Below are positions 36,794-46,500 of a stretch of 64,000 nucleotides of DNA, one piece after another. Source of the DNA: Hoeflea sp. GTDB taxonomy: Bacteria; Pseudomonadota; Alphaproteobacteria; Rhizobiales; Rhizobiaceae. The notes under the pieces were generated by a model. That model was not told the DNA's origin. It was given only the letters and a program-made list of their open reading frames with translations, and searched no databases. The translations under genes were made by a program, and so were the position numbers. The stretch covers positions 83,453-147,452 of the forward strand of contig NZ_JAUXOD010000137.1 of the NCBI RefSeq assembly GCF_030682515.1, read 5' to 3'. The first letter of the stretch is position 1; every line of letters begins with the position of its first letter.

Positions 36794-37962
36794 GCCGCAT
36801 CCTTTCTGACCAGCCGGTCAAACAGCCCGCCAATGCCCTTGGGCATGAACAGCGTCACCAGCACGAAGCCGAGCCCCAGCAGCACCTGCCACCAGTCGAC
36901 CCAGTTGATGGTGTAGAACCCCAAGGGAATGCTCGGCGCCTGGCCGCCGGTGAACCAGGACGACAGCAGCGAGACGGTTGCAGCCCCGATCACCGCGCCG
37001 TAGAGCCGCCCGCGCCCGCCGATCGCCACCCAGACAGCGAGATAGATCGAGGCGATGGGTGCGATTTCCGCCGGATTGATGATGCCGGCCTGCGGATAAT
37101 AGAGCGCGCCGGCGATCGCCGCGATCACCGCCGTCAACGTGAACACCACCAGCTTGTAGGCCTCCACCGGATAGCCCATGAAGCGGATGCGCGTCTCGTC
37201 GTCGCGGATGGCACGGATGACGTTGCCGAACTTGCCCGACACCACCCAGGCGGCGAGCAGATAACCTGCCCCGAGCGCAAAGGCGGAGGCCAGGAAGAAC
37301 CACACCGAGACCACCGATTGCGGCAGGTGGGTGAGCCCCGGAATGTTCTGCAGGCCGGACAGACCGTTGTTGCCGCGCAACCCGCTGTCGTTCTGGAACA
37401 GGTAGAGCGACAGCGCCAGCGTCATCGCCTGGGTCAGGATCGACAGATACACGCCGGTCACGCGGGACCGGAACGCAAGCCAGCCGAACACCAGCGCCAG
37501 CAGTCCCGGCACCAGCACCACCAGCGCCAATTGCGCAAACAGGCTGTCGGCAAAATACCAGACCAGCGGGATTTCCGCGCCGCCGACCACGCCGAAAATC
37601 TGCGTGCCGATGCCCTCGCGGATCTCCTCCGCCGTGGCCGGCAATTCGGCGCCGGCGAGCGAGGTGATGACGATGTCCTTGGTCCGCTCATACATGAGCC
37701 ACATGCCGATCATGTAGCCGCCGAGGCCGAAGAAGGCGAAATGGCCCAGCGACAGGATCCCGCAATAGCCCCAGACCAGATCCATGGCGATGGCGATCAG
37801 GCACAGGCACAGCGTCTTGCCGAGAATCTTGATGAAGCTGGTCGAGACCAGCCCCAGGCCGAAACCTTCCGACAGCACCGTGATGACGATGGTGAAGACG
37901 GCGAGCAGCGAGATGAAGATCAGCACCGACGGCTGACGTGCGAACAGGGAGCGTTGCTGCAT
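36790..37962 (-). CDS. urtC: Urea ABC transporter permease UrtC
   Basis: LivM-like inner-membrane permease with about ten membrane segments, 390 residues. The conserved GYCGILSLGHFAFFGLGGYM-like stretch (core SLGHFAFFGLGGYMIGM) and AIRDDETRIRFMGY are those of UrtC. It starts three bases after urtB and is coupled to urtD. Confidence 0.94.
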   Translation of the reverse strand: MQQRSLFARQPSVLIFISLLAVFTIVITVLSEGFGLGLVSTSFIKILGKTLCLCLIAIAMDLVWGYCGILSLGHFAFFGLGGYMIGMWLMYERTKDIVITSLAGAELPATAEEIREGIGTQIFGVVGGAEIPLVWYFADSLFAQLALVVLVPGLLALVFGWLAFRSRVTGVYLSILTQAMTLALSLYLFQNDSGLRGNNGLSGLQNIPGLTHLPQSVVSVWFFLASAFALGAGYLLAAWVVSGKFGNVIRAIRDDETRIRFMGYPVEAYKLVVFTLTAVIAAIAGALYYPQAGIINPAEIAPIASIYLAVWVAIGGRGRLYGAVIGAATVSLLSSWFTGGQAPSIPLGFYTINWVDWWQVLLGLGFVLVTLFMPKGIGGLFDRLVRKDAA

Positions 37963-37965
37963 GGC

Positions 37966-39915
37966 CTAGTCCCCCGCCGCCCGGCCCTTGAGCGCGATGA
38001 TGCCCTTGGGTCTGAACTGGATGAAAATGATGATGAAGATGATCATGTAGGTCTGCGCCGCCAGCGTGTTCGAGGGATTGAAGAACTCGATCACCTTCTG
38101 CAGCGAGCCGATCATGCCGGCGCCCGCGAGCGTGCCCCAGATATTGCCGACGCCGCCCACGACCACGGTCATGAAGCTCTGGACGATGTAGCCCGAGCCG
38201 AGCTCGGAGGTCACCTTGGCGAACAGGCCGATCGCCACGCCGGCGATGCCTGCGATGCCGGAGCCCAAGCCGAAGGTCATCATGTTGATCCTGTCCGGAT
38301 TGATCCCCATCGACGAGGCCATGCGCGGGTTCTGCGTCACCGCCCTTATCTCGAGCCCGAGCCTTGTGCGCTTCAAGATGAACAGCAGCAGGCCCATGAA
38401 CACGACGGCGAGCACGAAGATGGCGATGCGGATGTAGCTCACCGACACCACGTCGTTGAGCGCCCAGGCGCCGTCGAGCCAGGATGGCGAGGTCAGCGGC
38501 CGCGCCTGGGTGCCGAAGATGTTCTTGGCGATCTGCTGCAGCGCGATCGAGACGCCGAAGGTGGCGAGCAGCGTCTCGAGCGGCCGGTGCGCCAGATGCC
38601 GGATCACCAGCCGTTCGAGCGCGACGCCGGCCATGAACGCAACCGCGAAGGCCAGCGGCAGCGCCACCAGGATGGAGACCGTGTAGTTGGGGATGAACTG
38701 CTGGACGACATAGCCGGTATAGGCGCCGATCATGATGAATTCGCCATGGGCCATGTTGATCACGCCCATCACGCCGAAGGTGATGGCAAGGCCGATGGCC
38801 GCCAGGAAGTAGATCGAGGCCAGCGACAGGCCGTCAAGCGCCAGCGAGACAAACCGGTAGAACCCAACCGTGCCGCTGATGTCCGACAGCGTTTCCCGGG
38901 CCGCGGTGGTGAGCGCCGGATCGGGCTCGGAATAGACTTCGGCAAAGACCTGGCTGGCCACGGCAGACCGCTGCTCGTCGCGGCTCACCAGCGCCGGCAC
39001 GGCGCCTGAGGCGGCAAGCGCCAGATAGGCCCGGTCCCGCGCTTCCTGCGATGCCAGTTCGGCCACGGGAATTCCCGCAACCGCGCCATCCTTGATATTG
39101 GCGATCAAGGCGCGCTTGCGCTCGGCCAAAGGCACGATCGGCCTGGCCTTGCCTGCATCCACCAGCAATTGATAGGCCACGCCCGGCTCGATGTCGCTTC
39201 CAGGCGTCAGGGTTCTGGCGACATTGACCCCTTCGGGCTGAGCATCGAAGACCTTGACGCTGGTCGCCACCAGCGGATTGAGCGCCGCGCGGGCGTCGAC
39301 GCCCGGGTCGCCGGCAAAACTCTCGATCGCGGCCACGCGCGTGGCCTGGTCGCTGCCGAACTTGATCTCCAGCAAGCGCAGCAACCGTTCCTTGCGCGCC
39401 TTGATGTGGGGATCGATTTCCTCTTCCACAGATTCCTGCAGAATGCTCAGATGCGATTGATTGGCGTCGCGCGCAAGAGCGGTCAGCGCCTGCAGCCGCC
39501 GCGCCGGGTCCGGGTCAGACAGCTGGAACTGGACAAGGGCGGCGGCGATGACCGCGCGCACGCCGCTGTTGGGATTGAGGTTGGTAAGTTCGCTCTGGTC
39601 GGCCAAGCCGGCTTCCGCGCCGGTGTCAGCATCAATCAGCATCAACTGGCCGTTGTCGGTCTTTTTGACGAAAAAGAACCGCCCGTCGGATTTGCGCTGC
39701 CAAACACCTTTCTCACGCCATTGCTCGAGAAAAACCGCAACGCTCGGCAGTTGGCTGTCAACGAGTTCCTCGAGCACCGGGGAGATCGTCGTGCGCGAGG
39801 GTTTTTCGATCTTGGCGCGATGGGTTTCAAGCAGTGCGTTGAGACCGCCCTCCTGGGCGTGTGCGGGCGCAAGGCAGACCATCGCGGCTATCAGCAGATA
39901 GGCAAAGCGGAGCAT
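37966..39915 (-). CDS. urtB: Urea ABC transporter permease UrtB with long periplasmic N-domain
   Basis: LivH-like permease, 649 residues. A signal sequence (MLRFAYLLIAAMVCLAPAHA) is followed by about 330 helical, probably periplasmic residues, then the membrane core from about residue 355 (GLSLASIYFLAAIGLAITFG, GVMGVINMAHGEFIMIGAY). UrtB proteins often carry such an N-domain, but this one is at the long end. Its role, perhaps contact with UrtA, is not known. Confidence 0.93.
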   Translation of the reverse strand: MLRFAYLLIAAMVCLAPAHAQEGGLNALLETHRAKIEKPSRTTISPVLEELVDSQLPSVAVFLEQWREKGVWQRKSDGRFFFVKKTDNGQLMLIDADTGAEAGLADQSELTNLNPNSGVRAVIAAALVQFQLSDPDPARRLQALTALARDANQSHLSILQESVEEEIDPHIKARKERLLRLLEIKFGSDQATRVAAIESFAGDPGVDARAALNPLVATSVKVFDAQPEGVNVARTLTPGSDIEPGVAYQLLVDAGKARPIVPLAERKRALIANIKDGAVAGIPVAELASQEARDRAYLALAASGAVPALVSRDEQRSAVASQVFAEVYSEPDPALTTAARETLSDISGTVGFYRFVSLALDGLSLASIYFLAAIGLAITFGVMGVINMAHGEFIMIGAYTGYVVQQFIPNYTVSILVALPLAFAVAFMAGVALERLVIRHLAHRPLETLLATFGVSIALQQIAKNIFGTQARPLTSPSWLDGAWALNDVVSVSYIRIAIFVLAVVFMGLLLFILKRTRLGLEIRAVTQNPRMASSMGINPDRINMMTFGLGSGIAGIAGVAIGLFAKVTSELGSGYIVQSFMTVVVGGVGNIWGTLAGAGMIGSLQKVIEFFNPSNTLAAQTYMIIFIIIFIQFRPKGIIALKGRAAGD

Positions 39916-39946
39916 GGAAGACCGGACAGGGTTGGGAAGGCGGAAA

Positions 39947-39967
39947 AGGGGGCCGCCAGGGCCCCCT
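39947..39967 (-). terminator. Stem-loop with T-run between urtA and urtB
   Basis: AGGGGGCC (39947-39954) pairs with GGCCCCCT (39960-39967), 5-nt loop, followed on the minus strand by TTTTCC. As after phnD, it separates the binding-protein gene from the permease genes and should favour a high ratio of binding protein. Confidence 0.75.
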
Positions 39968-39981
39968 CCCGTTCCAGGGGA

Positions 39982-41274
39982 TCAATAGTTGGAATTGAGC
40001 TGCACGCAGGTCTTGGTCTCGGTGTTGTACATGCCGCAGCCGAGTTCCTTCCAATCCGATTCCAGCACGGCCGATTCCGGCAGGAAGTCGGTCCAGGCGT
40101 CGCCGGGAACCGGCTCGGTCTGGCTGACGATGCTGAACTGGCCGTCCGCCTGGATCTCGCCGATCAGCACCGGCTTGGTCAGGTGATGGTTCGGCAGCAT
40201 CTCTGCTTCGGTGCCGGTCAGGTTCGGGAACTTCTGGCCGTACATGGCGGTGCGGACGGCATCGACATCGGTGGTGCCTGCGGCTTCGACCGCGTTCACC
40301 CACATGTTGAAGCCGATGTAATGGGCTTCCATCGGGTCGTTGGTCACCCGCGCTTCGCCGGCAAACGCCTTCCATTCCTTGATGAACTCGGCATTGATCG
40401 GGGAATCGGCCGACTGGAAGTAGTTCCAGGCAGCGAGGTGGCCGACGAGGTTGGTGGTGTCGAGGCCGGAGAGTTCTTCCTCGCCCACCGAGAAGGCCAC
40501 GACCGGAATGTCGTCAGCCGAAATGCCGGCTGCGGCCAGTTCCTTGTAGAAACCGATATTGGCGTCGCCGTTGATGGTCGAGATCACGCCCACCTTCTTG
40601 CCGTCGGCACCGAGCGCGACCACGTCGGCCACGATCTTGGACCAGTCGGAATGGCCGAACGGGGTGTAGTTGACGAAGATGTCCTCGGCCGCGATCCCCT
40701 TGTCCTTGAGGTACTGCTCGAGGATCTTGTTGGTCGTGCGCGGATAGACATAGTCGGTACCCAGAAGTGCGAATTTTTCAACGCCGAGCTCTTCCAGGAA
40801 ATAGTCGGTCGCAGGAATCGCCTGCTGGTTGGGCGCAGCCCCCGTGTAGAAGACGTTCTTGGAGGATTCTTCGCCCTCATACTGGACCGGGTAGAACAAG
40901 AGGCCGTTGAGCTCCTCGATCACCGGCAGAACCGACTTGCGGCTCACCGAGGTCCAGCAGCCGAACATGACGTCGACATTCTGGACGGTCATGAGTTCGC
41001 GGGCCTTTTCGGCAAAGAGCGGCCAGTCGGACGCCGGGTCGACGACGACTGCCTCGAGCTTCTTGCCCAGCACGCCGCCCTTGGCGTTCTGCTGCTCGAT
41101 CAGCATCAGCATCGTGTCCTTCAGCGTCGTCTCCGAGATCGCCATCGTGCCCGAAAGCGAGTGCAGGACACCGATCTTGATTGTCTCCTCCTGCGCATAG
41201 GCCGCATGGGTCAAAACGGTCGTCGTGATGAATGCCGCCGCCCCTGCGATCCGCAATTTAGTGGTAAAGTTCAT
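39982..41274 (-). CDS. urtA: Urea-binding periplasmic protein UrtA
   Basis: Substrate-binding protein of the Leu/Ile/Val-type family, specific for urea in this operon context. The 430-residue precursor has a Sec signal (residues 1-27, ending AAYAQ) and UrtA motifs IKIGVLHSLSGTMAISE and YPVQYEGEESSKNVFYTGAAPNQ (shortened core EGEESSKNVFYTGA). The ATG at 41274 has GGAGG upstream. A sigma-54 promoter candidate lies 40-54 bp upstream. Confidence 0.95.
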   Translation of the reverse strand: MNFTTKLRIAGAAAFITTTVLTHAAYAQEETIKIGVLHSLSGTMAISETTLKDTMLMLIEQQNAKGGVLGKKLEAVVVDPASDWPLFAEKARELMTVQNVDVMFGCWTSVSRKSVLPVIEELNGLLFYPVQYEGEESSKNVFYTGAAPNQQAIPATDYFLEELGVEKFALLGTDYVYPRTTNKILEQYLKDKGIAAEDIFVNYTPFGHSDWSKIVADVVALGADGKKVGVISTINGDANIGFYKELAAAGISADDIPVVAFSVGEEELSGLDTTNLVGHLAAWNYFQSADSPINAEFIKEWKAFAGEARVTNDPMEAHYIGFNMWVNAVEAAGTTDVDAVRTAMYGQKFPNLTGTEAEMLPNHHLTKPVLIGEIQADGQFSIVSQTEPVPGDAWTDFLPESAVLESDWKELGCGMYNTETKTCVQLNSNY

Positions 41275-41313
41275 GTCAGCCTCCGTGCTGTTCGTGTCCA
41301 CGGAGCTTTCAAT

Positions 41314-41328
41314 GCAAGCGCCTTGCCA
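41314..41328 (-). promoter_or_regulatory. Probable sigma-54 (RpoN) promoter of the urt operon
   Basis: On the minus strand TGGCAAGGCGCTTGC matches the RpoN consensus TGGCAC-N5-TTGC at nine of ten defined bases with exact -24/-12 spacing. It predicts a start about 25-30 bp before urtA. The rest of 41275-41589 holds no gene; the dyad TTGTGCAGTGCAACA near 41440 could be an NtrC-type enhancer site but matches poorly. Confidence 0.72.
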
Positions 41329-41589
41329 GTTGCCACGGAGGCGAGAATTCACGATTTGTTAAGGCTCCCAACCAGGCATCGCCGAAAGCAGTATCAAATA
41401 TGCGCCAATATTTGCCTCAAATTCATGCAATGCCGCTTTCTTGTGCAGTGCAACAGCCACCAGCATGGTTTCGGAAAAGTGCCTTACTTCCCGACCGGGC
41501 TTGCCTAGCGGCTCCATTTCGCTTCTTATGAAGCTGGATGCCGTCCCCTCCGGCTTCATCCGCCCGGCAACAAGGAGTTCCGTCGCCCT

Positions 41590-42159
41590 ATGAGCGTACC
41601 TCTTTTCTTGCTGGCCGTTCTCGCGGCCATGTTCTCGTTCCTCGCACCTGCCGTGGCCTCGACCTGGCTGAAGACCGGCAAGGAAACCACTCGGCCCTAT
41701 GGCCATGTCGAGTACTGCTCGCGCAAACCGCACGATTGCAGCGGACGCTCCGCCCAGGCGCAGCTTCCTCCGGCGCGGCTTGATGTCCTGCGCGGCGTCA
41801 ACGCCTCGGTGAACCGGTCGATCAAACCGGTGTCGGACCAGGTCGCTTTCGGCCGCAAGGAATTCTGGACATCGAAGGCCCGCGCCGGCGACTGCGAGGA
41901 CTTCGCTCTGGCCAAGCGCGCCAGACTTTTGGGCAAGGGATTCAAGCCGTCGCAATTGCTATTGACCATGGGGCACAATGGCGTCGAGCCCCACACTGTG
42001 CTTGTGGTCAGGACCCGGGACGGCGACTATGTGCTCGACAATCTCGATGACGAGGTCAATCCGGTGCAGTCCGCGCGCGTGAACTTCCTCAAGATCCAGT
42101 CTCCCGACCATGGCGGCCGCTGGCTGCGCGTCACCGGCAAGACCGGTCGGGCGCCCTGA
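41590..42159 (+). CDS. Transglutaminase-like cysteine protease (BTLCP family)
   Basis: A 189-residue exported protein of the bacterial transglutaminase-like cysteine proteinase family (PF06035). The Sec signal ends at AVAS; the catalytic Cys is in AGDCEDFALAKRA (near residue 101), with His in VEPHTVLVV and Asp in YVLDNLDDEV forming the triad. Members related to LapG cleave surface adhesins under c-di-GMP control, but no LapD or adhesin is in the window, so the target is unknown. AGGAG lies rather far (about 13 bp) from the ATG. Confidence 0.87.
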   Translation: MSVPLFLLAVLAAMFSFLAPAVASTWLKTGKETTRPYGHVEYCSRKPHDCSGRSAQAQLPPARLDVLRGVNASVNRSIKPVSDQVAFGRKEFWTSKARAGDCEDFALAKRARLLGKGFKPSQLLLTMGHNGVEPHTVLVVRTRDGDYVLDNLDDEVNPVQSARVNFLKIQSPDHGGRWLRVTGKTGRAP

Positions 42160-42237
42160 GCGCGAGGCCTTTTCTCGCCGTCGAGCCTGACGCAAGCGCG
42201 AATGACAGCTGGGCCAATTTGCCATTAGCCACCGCGA

Positions 42238-43566
42238 ATGCCTGTGCTATGGCTCAGGGCTCGTTCGCCGGAGGAGCTGCCGATCGCCGCCTATCGATTC
42301 GTCCATACCGCCGATATCCACCTCGATTCCCCGCTGCGCTCGCTGGCGCTGCGCAATCCCGAGCTCGCGGAACTGATTGGCGCTGCGACCCGCAAGGCGT
42401 TCGCTGCCACCATCGACCTGTGCCTTGACGAGCGGGTCGACGCGCTGCTGATCGCCGGCGATCTCTATGACGGCGACCAGACCTCGATGAAGACCGCGAG
42501 GTTCCTGGCGGGCGAACTCGGACGCCTGGCCAGCGCCGGCATCGCCACCTTCATCATCCGCGGCAATCATGACGCGCTCTCCAGGATCTCGAAGGAACTG
42601 GTGCTGCCGGACCGGGTCAGGCTGTTCGGCGGACGGGCCGAGCATGTGCTGATCGACCGCGCCGCGGGCGAGAAGCCGGTCGCCATCCACGGCCTGAGCT
42701 TCGCCCAGGCGACCGCGCCCGAAAGCCTGCTGTCGAAATACCGCCAGGCCCTGCCCGACACCATCAACATCGGTATGATGCACACCAGCCTCGGCGGCGC
42801 CGAGGGCCACGATGTCTATGCGCCCTGCAGCCCCGCCGATCTCGTCGCCACCGGCTTTGACTACTGGGCGCTCGGCCATATCCACAAGCGTTCGGTGATC
42901 CACAACCGTGGCGCCATCGTCATGCCCGGCATGCCCCAGGGCCGCGACATCAACGAGGACGGCCCCAAATCCGTGACCCTCGTGTCGATCGCCGACGACG
43001 GGACCGTGAGCCTCGAGGAGCGGCCAACCTCGCTTGCGGAATTCGCTCGCGTCAGCGTTGACGCCGGGGGACTGACCGAATGGTCCGAACTGGCGGAGGC
43101 CATCAGACAGGCACTCGGGCAGGCGCGCGACACCTCCACCTCGCCCGAGCTTGTGGTGCGCCTTGGCTTCACCGGTGCGACGCCGCTCGCCTGGCGGATG
43201 CGCCGCGACGCCGACGTGCTTTTGACCGAGGCCGAGGAGCGCGCCGCGCGGATCGGCTCAACCTGGATCGAGAAGTTCGAGATCGGCGCAACGCCGCTCC
43301 GGGCCGAGGGCGGATCCGCGACCGACCCGCTGCACGAGCTCCGTGCCCTGATCGACAGCGCCATCCTGGGCTCCGACGGTTACGACGCCGCGCTCGGAAC
43401 GCTTGCCTCGGGGCTGAGGGCGCAGCTTCCGGCAGATCTCCGAGATCTCTTCGGCGCGGACGAAGCCGCGGCGAACCTGGCGCTGTCCCGCCTCGCGCGC
43501 GAAGGGGCCCAGGATGTGCTCGCCCGGCTCCAGTCCGGCTCCGGATCGGGAAGCGAGACCGCCTGA
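42238..43566 (+). CDS. yhaO: SbcD/YhaO-like DNA repair exonuclease
   Basis: A 442-residue metallophosphoesterase, the nuclease half of an SbcCD/Mre11-Rad50-like pair. Motifs from the N terminus: HTADIHLDSPL, AGDLYDGDQ, IRGNHDA, MMHTSLGG and GHIHKR. The remaining C-terminal part is the cap and partner-binding region. The exact start is uncertain: the ATG at 42238 lacks a good ribosome site, while GGAGGA occurs 30 bp later without a standard start codon. It overlaps the ATPase gene by one base (TGATG). Confidence 0.88.
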   Translation: MPVLWLRARSPEELPIAAYRFVHTADIHLDSPLRSLALRNPELAELIGAATRKAFAATIDLCLDERVDALLIAGDLYDGDQTSMKTARFLAGELGRLASAGIATFIIRGNHDALSRISKELVLPDRVRLFGGRAEHVLIDRAAGEKPVAIHGLSFAQATAPESLLSKYRQALPDTINIGMMHTSLGGAEGHDVYAPCSPADLVATGFDYWALGHIHKRSVIHNRGAIVMPGMPQGRDINEDGPKSVTLVSIADDGTVSLEERPTSLAEFARVSVDAGGLTEWSELAEAIRQALGQARDTSTSPELVVRLGFTGATPLAWRMRRDADVLLTEAEERAARIGSTWIEKFEIGATPLRAEGGSATDPLHELRALIDSAILGSDGYDAALGTLASGLRAQLPADLRDLFGADEAAANLALSRLAREGAQDVLARLQSGSGSGSETA

Positions 43567-46500
43567 TGCGCCTCAACCGCCTCGATCTCACCCGCTACGG
43601 CAAGTTCACCGATCATGTCATCGACTTCGGGAGCCCGACCGAGGGCGGCTGCGACCTGCATATCGTCTACGGTCCGAACGAGGCCGGCAAATCCACCCTG
43701 TTCAACGCCTGGCTCGACCTGCTCTACGGCATCGGCGCCCAGAGCAGCTACAATTTCCTCCATCCCTACCCCACCATGCAGATCGGCGCGTCGATCGCCG
43801 TCAACGGTGAGACTCGCGATTTCATCCGCCGCAAGCGCGCGCAGGGCAGCCTGTTCGATGCCCGTGACCAGCCGGTGTCCGAAGGCGCCCTGCTGGCCGG
43901 TCTCGGCGGGCTCGACCGCGACGCCTACCGGACCATGTTCTCGCTCGATGACGAAACGCTCGAACAGGGCGGCGAGAGCATCCTGGCGAGCCGTGGCGAC
44001 CTGGGCGAGCTGCTGTTTTCGGCCAGCGCCGGCCTGGGCGACCTGTCGCAGCGGCTGGTCCGGCTTCGCGGCGAGGCCGAGGACTTCTACAAGTACCGGG
44101 CCCGCTCCGGCCGGCTGGCGGATCTGAAAACCGAGCTCGGCGAGTTGAAGGCCGAGCGCGACCGGCTCGACACCCAGGCGAGCGACCATGCCCGCCTGAA
44201 CCGCACCCATGACGAGGCCGCCGCGCGCCATGCCGCGGCGAGCGCCGAACGCCAGAAGGTCCGGGCCCGGCTCGACGCCATCAACCGGCTGCTCCTGGCC
44301 CTGCCGCGCCTGGGCGAACTCGACACGCTGGCCCTTCAGATCGAGCCGCTGACGGACCTGCCCGAAGCCGCCCCCGAATGGCGCGACCGGATCCGCAGGC
44401 TGAGCGACGATGACGCGGCGCTTGCGGCCGGCGGCGCGGCGCTCGAGGCCGAGATCGAGCGGCTGACCACCGAGCTCGACGCCATCGCCGCCGATCCCGG
44501 CCTGGTCGCGATCGAGGACAGGATGGCCCATCTCGACCGGTTGCGCACGCGCCACAACGCGGCCGAAGAAGACCTGCCCGACCGCCGCTCGGCGCTCGCG
44601 CGGATCGAGGGCCGCATCGATCAGCTTCTGGCCCGGCTCGGACGGCCCGGCGAGCCGCAGCCCGACCGGCTCCTTCTCGACACGGCTGCGAGCGCGGGTC
44701 TCAGCGACCTGATCGAGGCGCGCGTAAGCCTCGATGTCCGCCTGGCCACCGCCCGCCGCGAAGCCGCTGACGCCAGGGCTTCCCGCGACGAACTTCAGGC
44801 TGAGCTTGGGGAGACCGGCATGGCGGCGGACGCCCTCGCCCCGGAGGACCGGCCAGGTCGGAGTGCGGCGCTGGCAAGCCTGGTGACCGCCATTCTCGGC
44901 GAAGACCATGGGCTGAGGCGCCAGGCCGCCCTGCGCGCCATCCCCGAGGCGCGCGAGAAATGCGAGGCCCGCCTGCGGGCCCTGCTCCCCTGGCAGGGCG
45001 AGGTTTCCGACCTGGAAGCCATGATCCCGCCACCCGCCGAAAGCCTGCGCAGATGGAAGAGCGAAGGCGAAGATCTGGGGCGCAAGCTTGGTGCCGTGGA
45101 GGAGGAAACCGCGCGCCTGATCGCCGCGCTTGAGCGCCATGAGGCCGAAGCCTCCGCTATCGCCCGCACCCGGAGCCTGCCGTCCTCAGAGGCGGCGGAT
45201 GCCCTGCGCGCCGCCCGCGATGCGGCCTGGGCTGTCCACAAGGCGCGGCTCGAGTCCGGATCGGCGCTCGCCTTCGAGGAAGCCATGCAGGCCTTCGACG
45301 CGGCCATGGACCGGCGCGCGAGCCATAAGGCCGAAGTCGCGAGACTCAACGAATGCACCGTGCAGATCGCCATTCTGGAGGCCGATCTCAAGGCTGCGGC
45401 GCTGGCGAGATCGAAACTGGAGGCCGCGCGGCTCGATCTCGCGCGCCGGACCGCCGAGGCCGTGGCCGCGCTGTCGCCGGCGCTGCCCGCAGATCTTGCG
45501 CCGGATGCGCTTTCGGACTGGCTCGCCCGCCGCGACCAGACGCTGGAATCCGGCCGTGAACTTGGCGCGCATCTCCGCCAGCTCGACCGTGCCGAAGCAG
45601 ACCGCCAGGCCGCGACGGAACGTCTGGTCCGCGCGCTCGCACCGCTCGACGCCACCGCCGCGCCGGACCAGGGCCTCGAAGCCCTCCTCGCCCGTGCTCA
45701 GGACCTGCTGGGCCGGGAAACCAAGCTCGAGGCCCGCCGCGAACAGCTCGCCCAGCAGGACCGCGCGCTGGCCAGGCGCGAACAGGATCTGCGCACTGCA
45801 GACGAAGAGCGGCAGGCCTGGCTGCTGGCGTGGAAGACCGCCTGCGCCGCCTGCTGGCTCGGCCAGGCCGGCGGCCGCTCGCCCACCGCCGCCGAAATCC
45901 GCGAGGTGCTGCCGCTGCTCACGGAACTGGGCGCGGCGCTCCACGATCGCGCGGGCCTCGCCGACCGCATCGCCAAGATGGAAGAGGACCAGGCGGACTA
46001 CGCGGCCGCTGTTCAGGAGATTGCCAACGAGGCCGGGATCGACACAGAGGATGCGTCCGTCGCGGCCATCGCCCGGCAACTCGCCGCCCGGCTGGCCGCC
46101 GCCGCAACGGCGCGAGCAAAGCGGACGGACCTTGCCGCCCGGATCGAGGAGGCGGAGAGCCGCCGGCGCGCCCATGCCGAAAAGCTAGCGGCGCACACGG
46201 AGGCCAGGGACCGGATGCTCGCGGCGCTTGATGCCGGCAACCTGACCGAGGCGGCGCTGGGCGTGGACCGGGCGCTCGAGCGCAAGGCGCTGTCGGCGCG
46301 GATGGCGGACATAAGGCAGCAGATCTGCGCAAGCCTTGGCCTTGCCAGTTTCGAGGACGCCCGCGACCGCCTGGCCCGGGCCGACGCTGCCGCGCTCACC
46401 GCCGAAAAGCTCGACCTCGAGGCCATGCTCGAAACGGTCGACGCCGACGTGCAGGAACTCTATGCCGCCCGCACCGCGGCGAGCGCCGAATTGTCAGCGG

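Noticed and set aside
36784..39009. A 741-codon plus-strand open frame over urtB and urtC
   Set aside because: Same reason: antisense to clear urea permease genes, with His/Gln/Arg/Asp-rich shadow composition and no domain.
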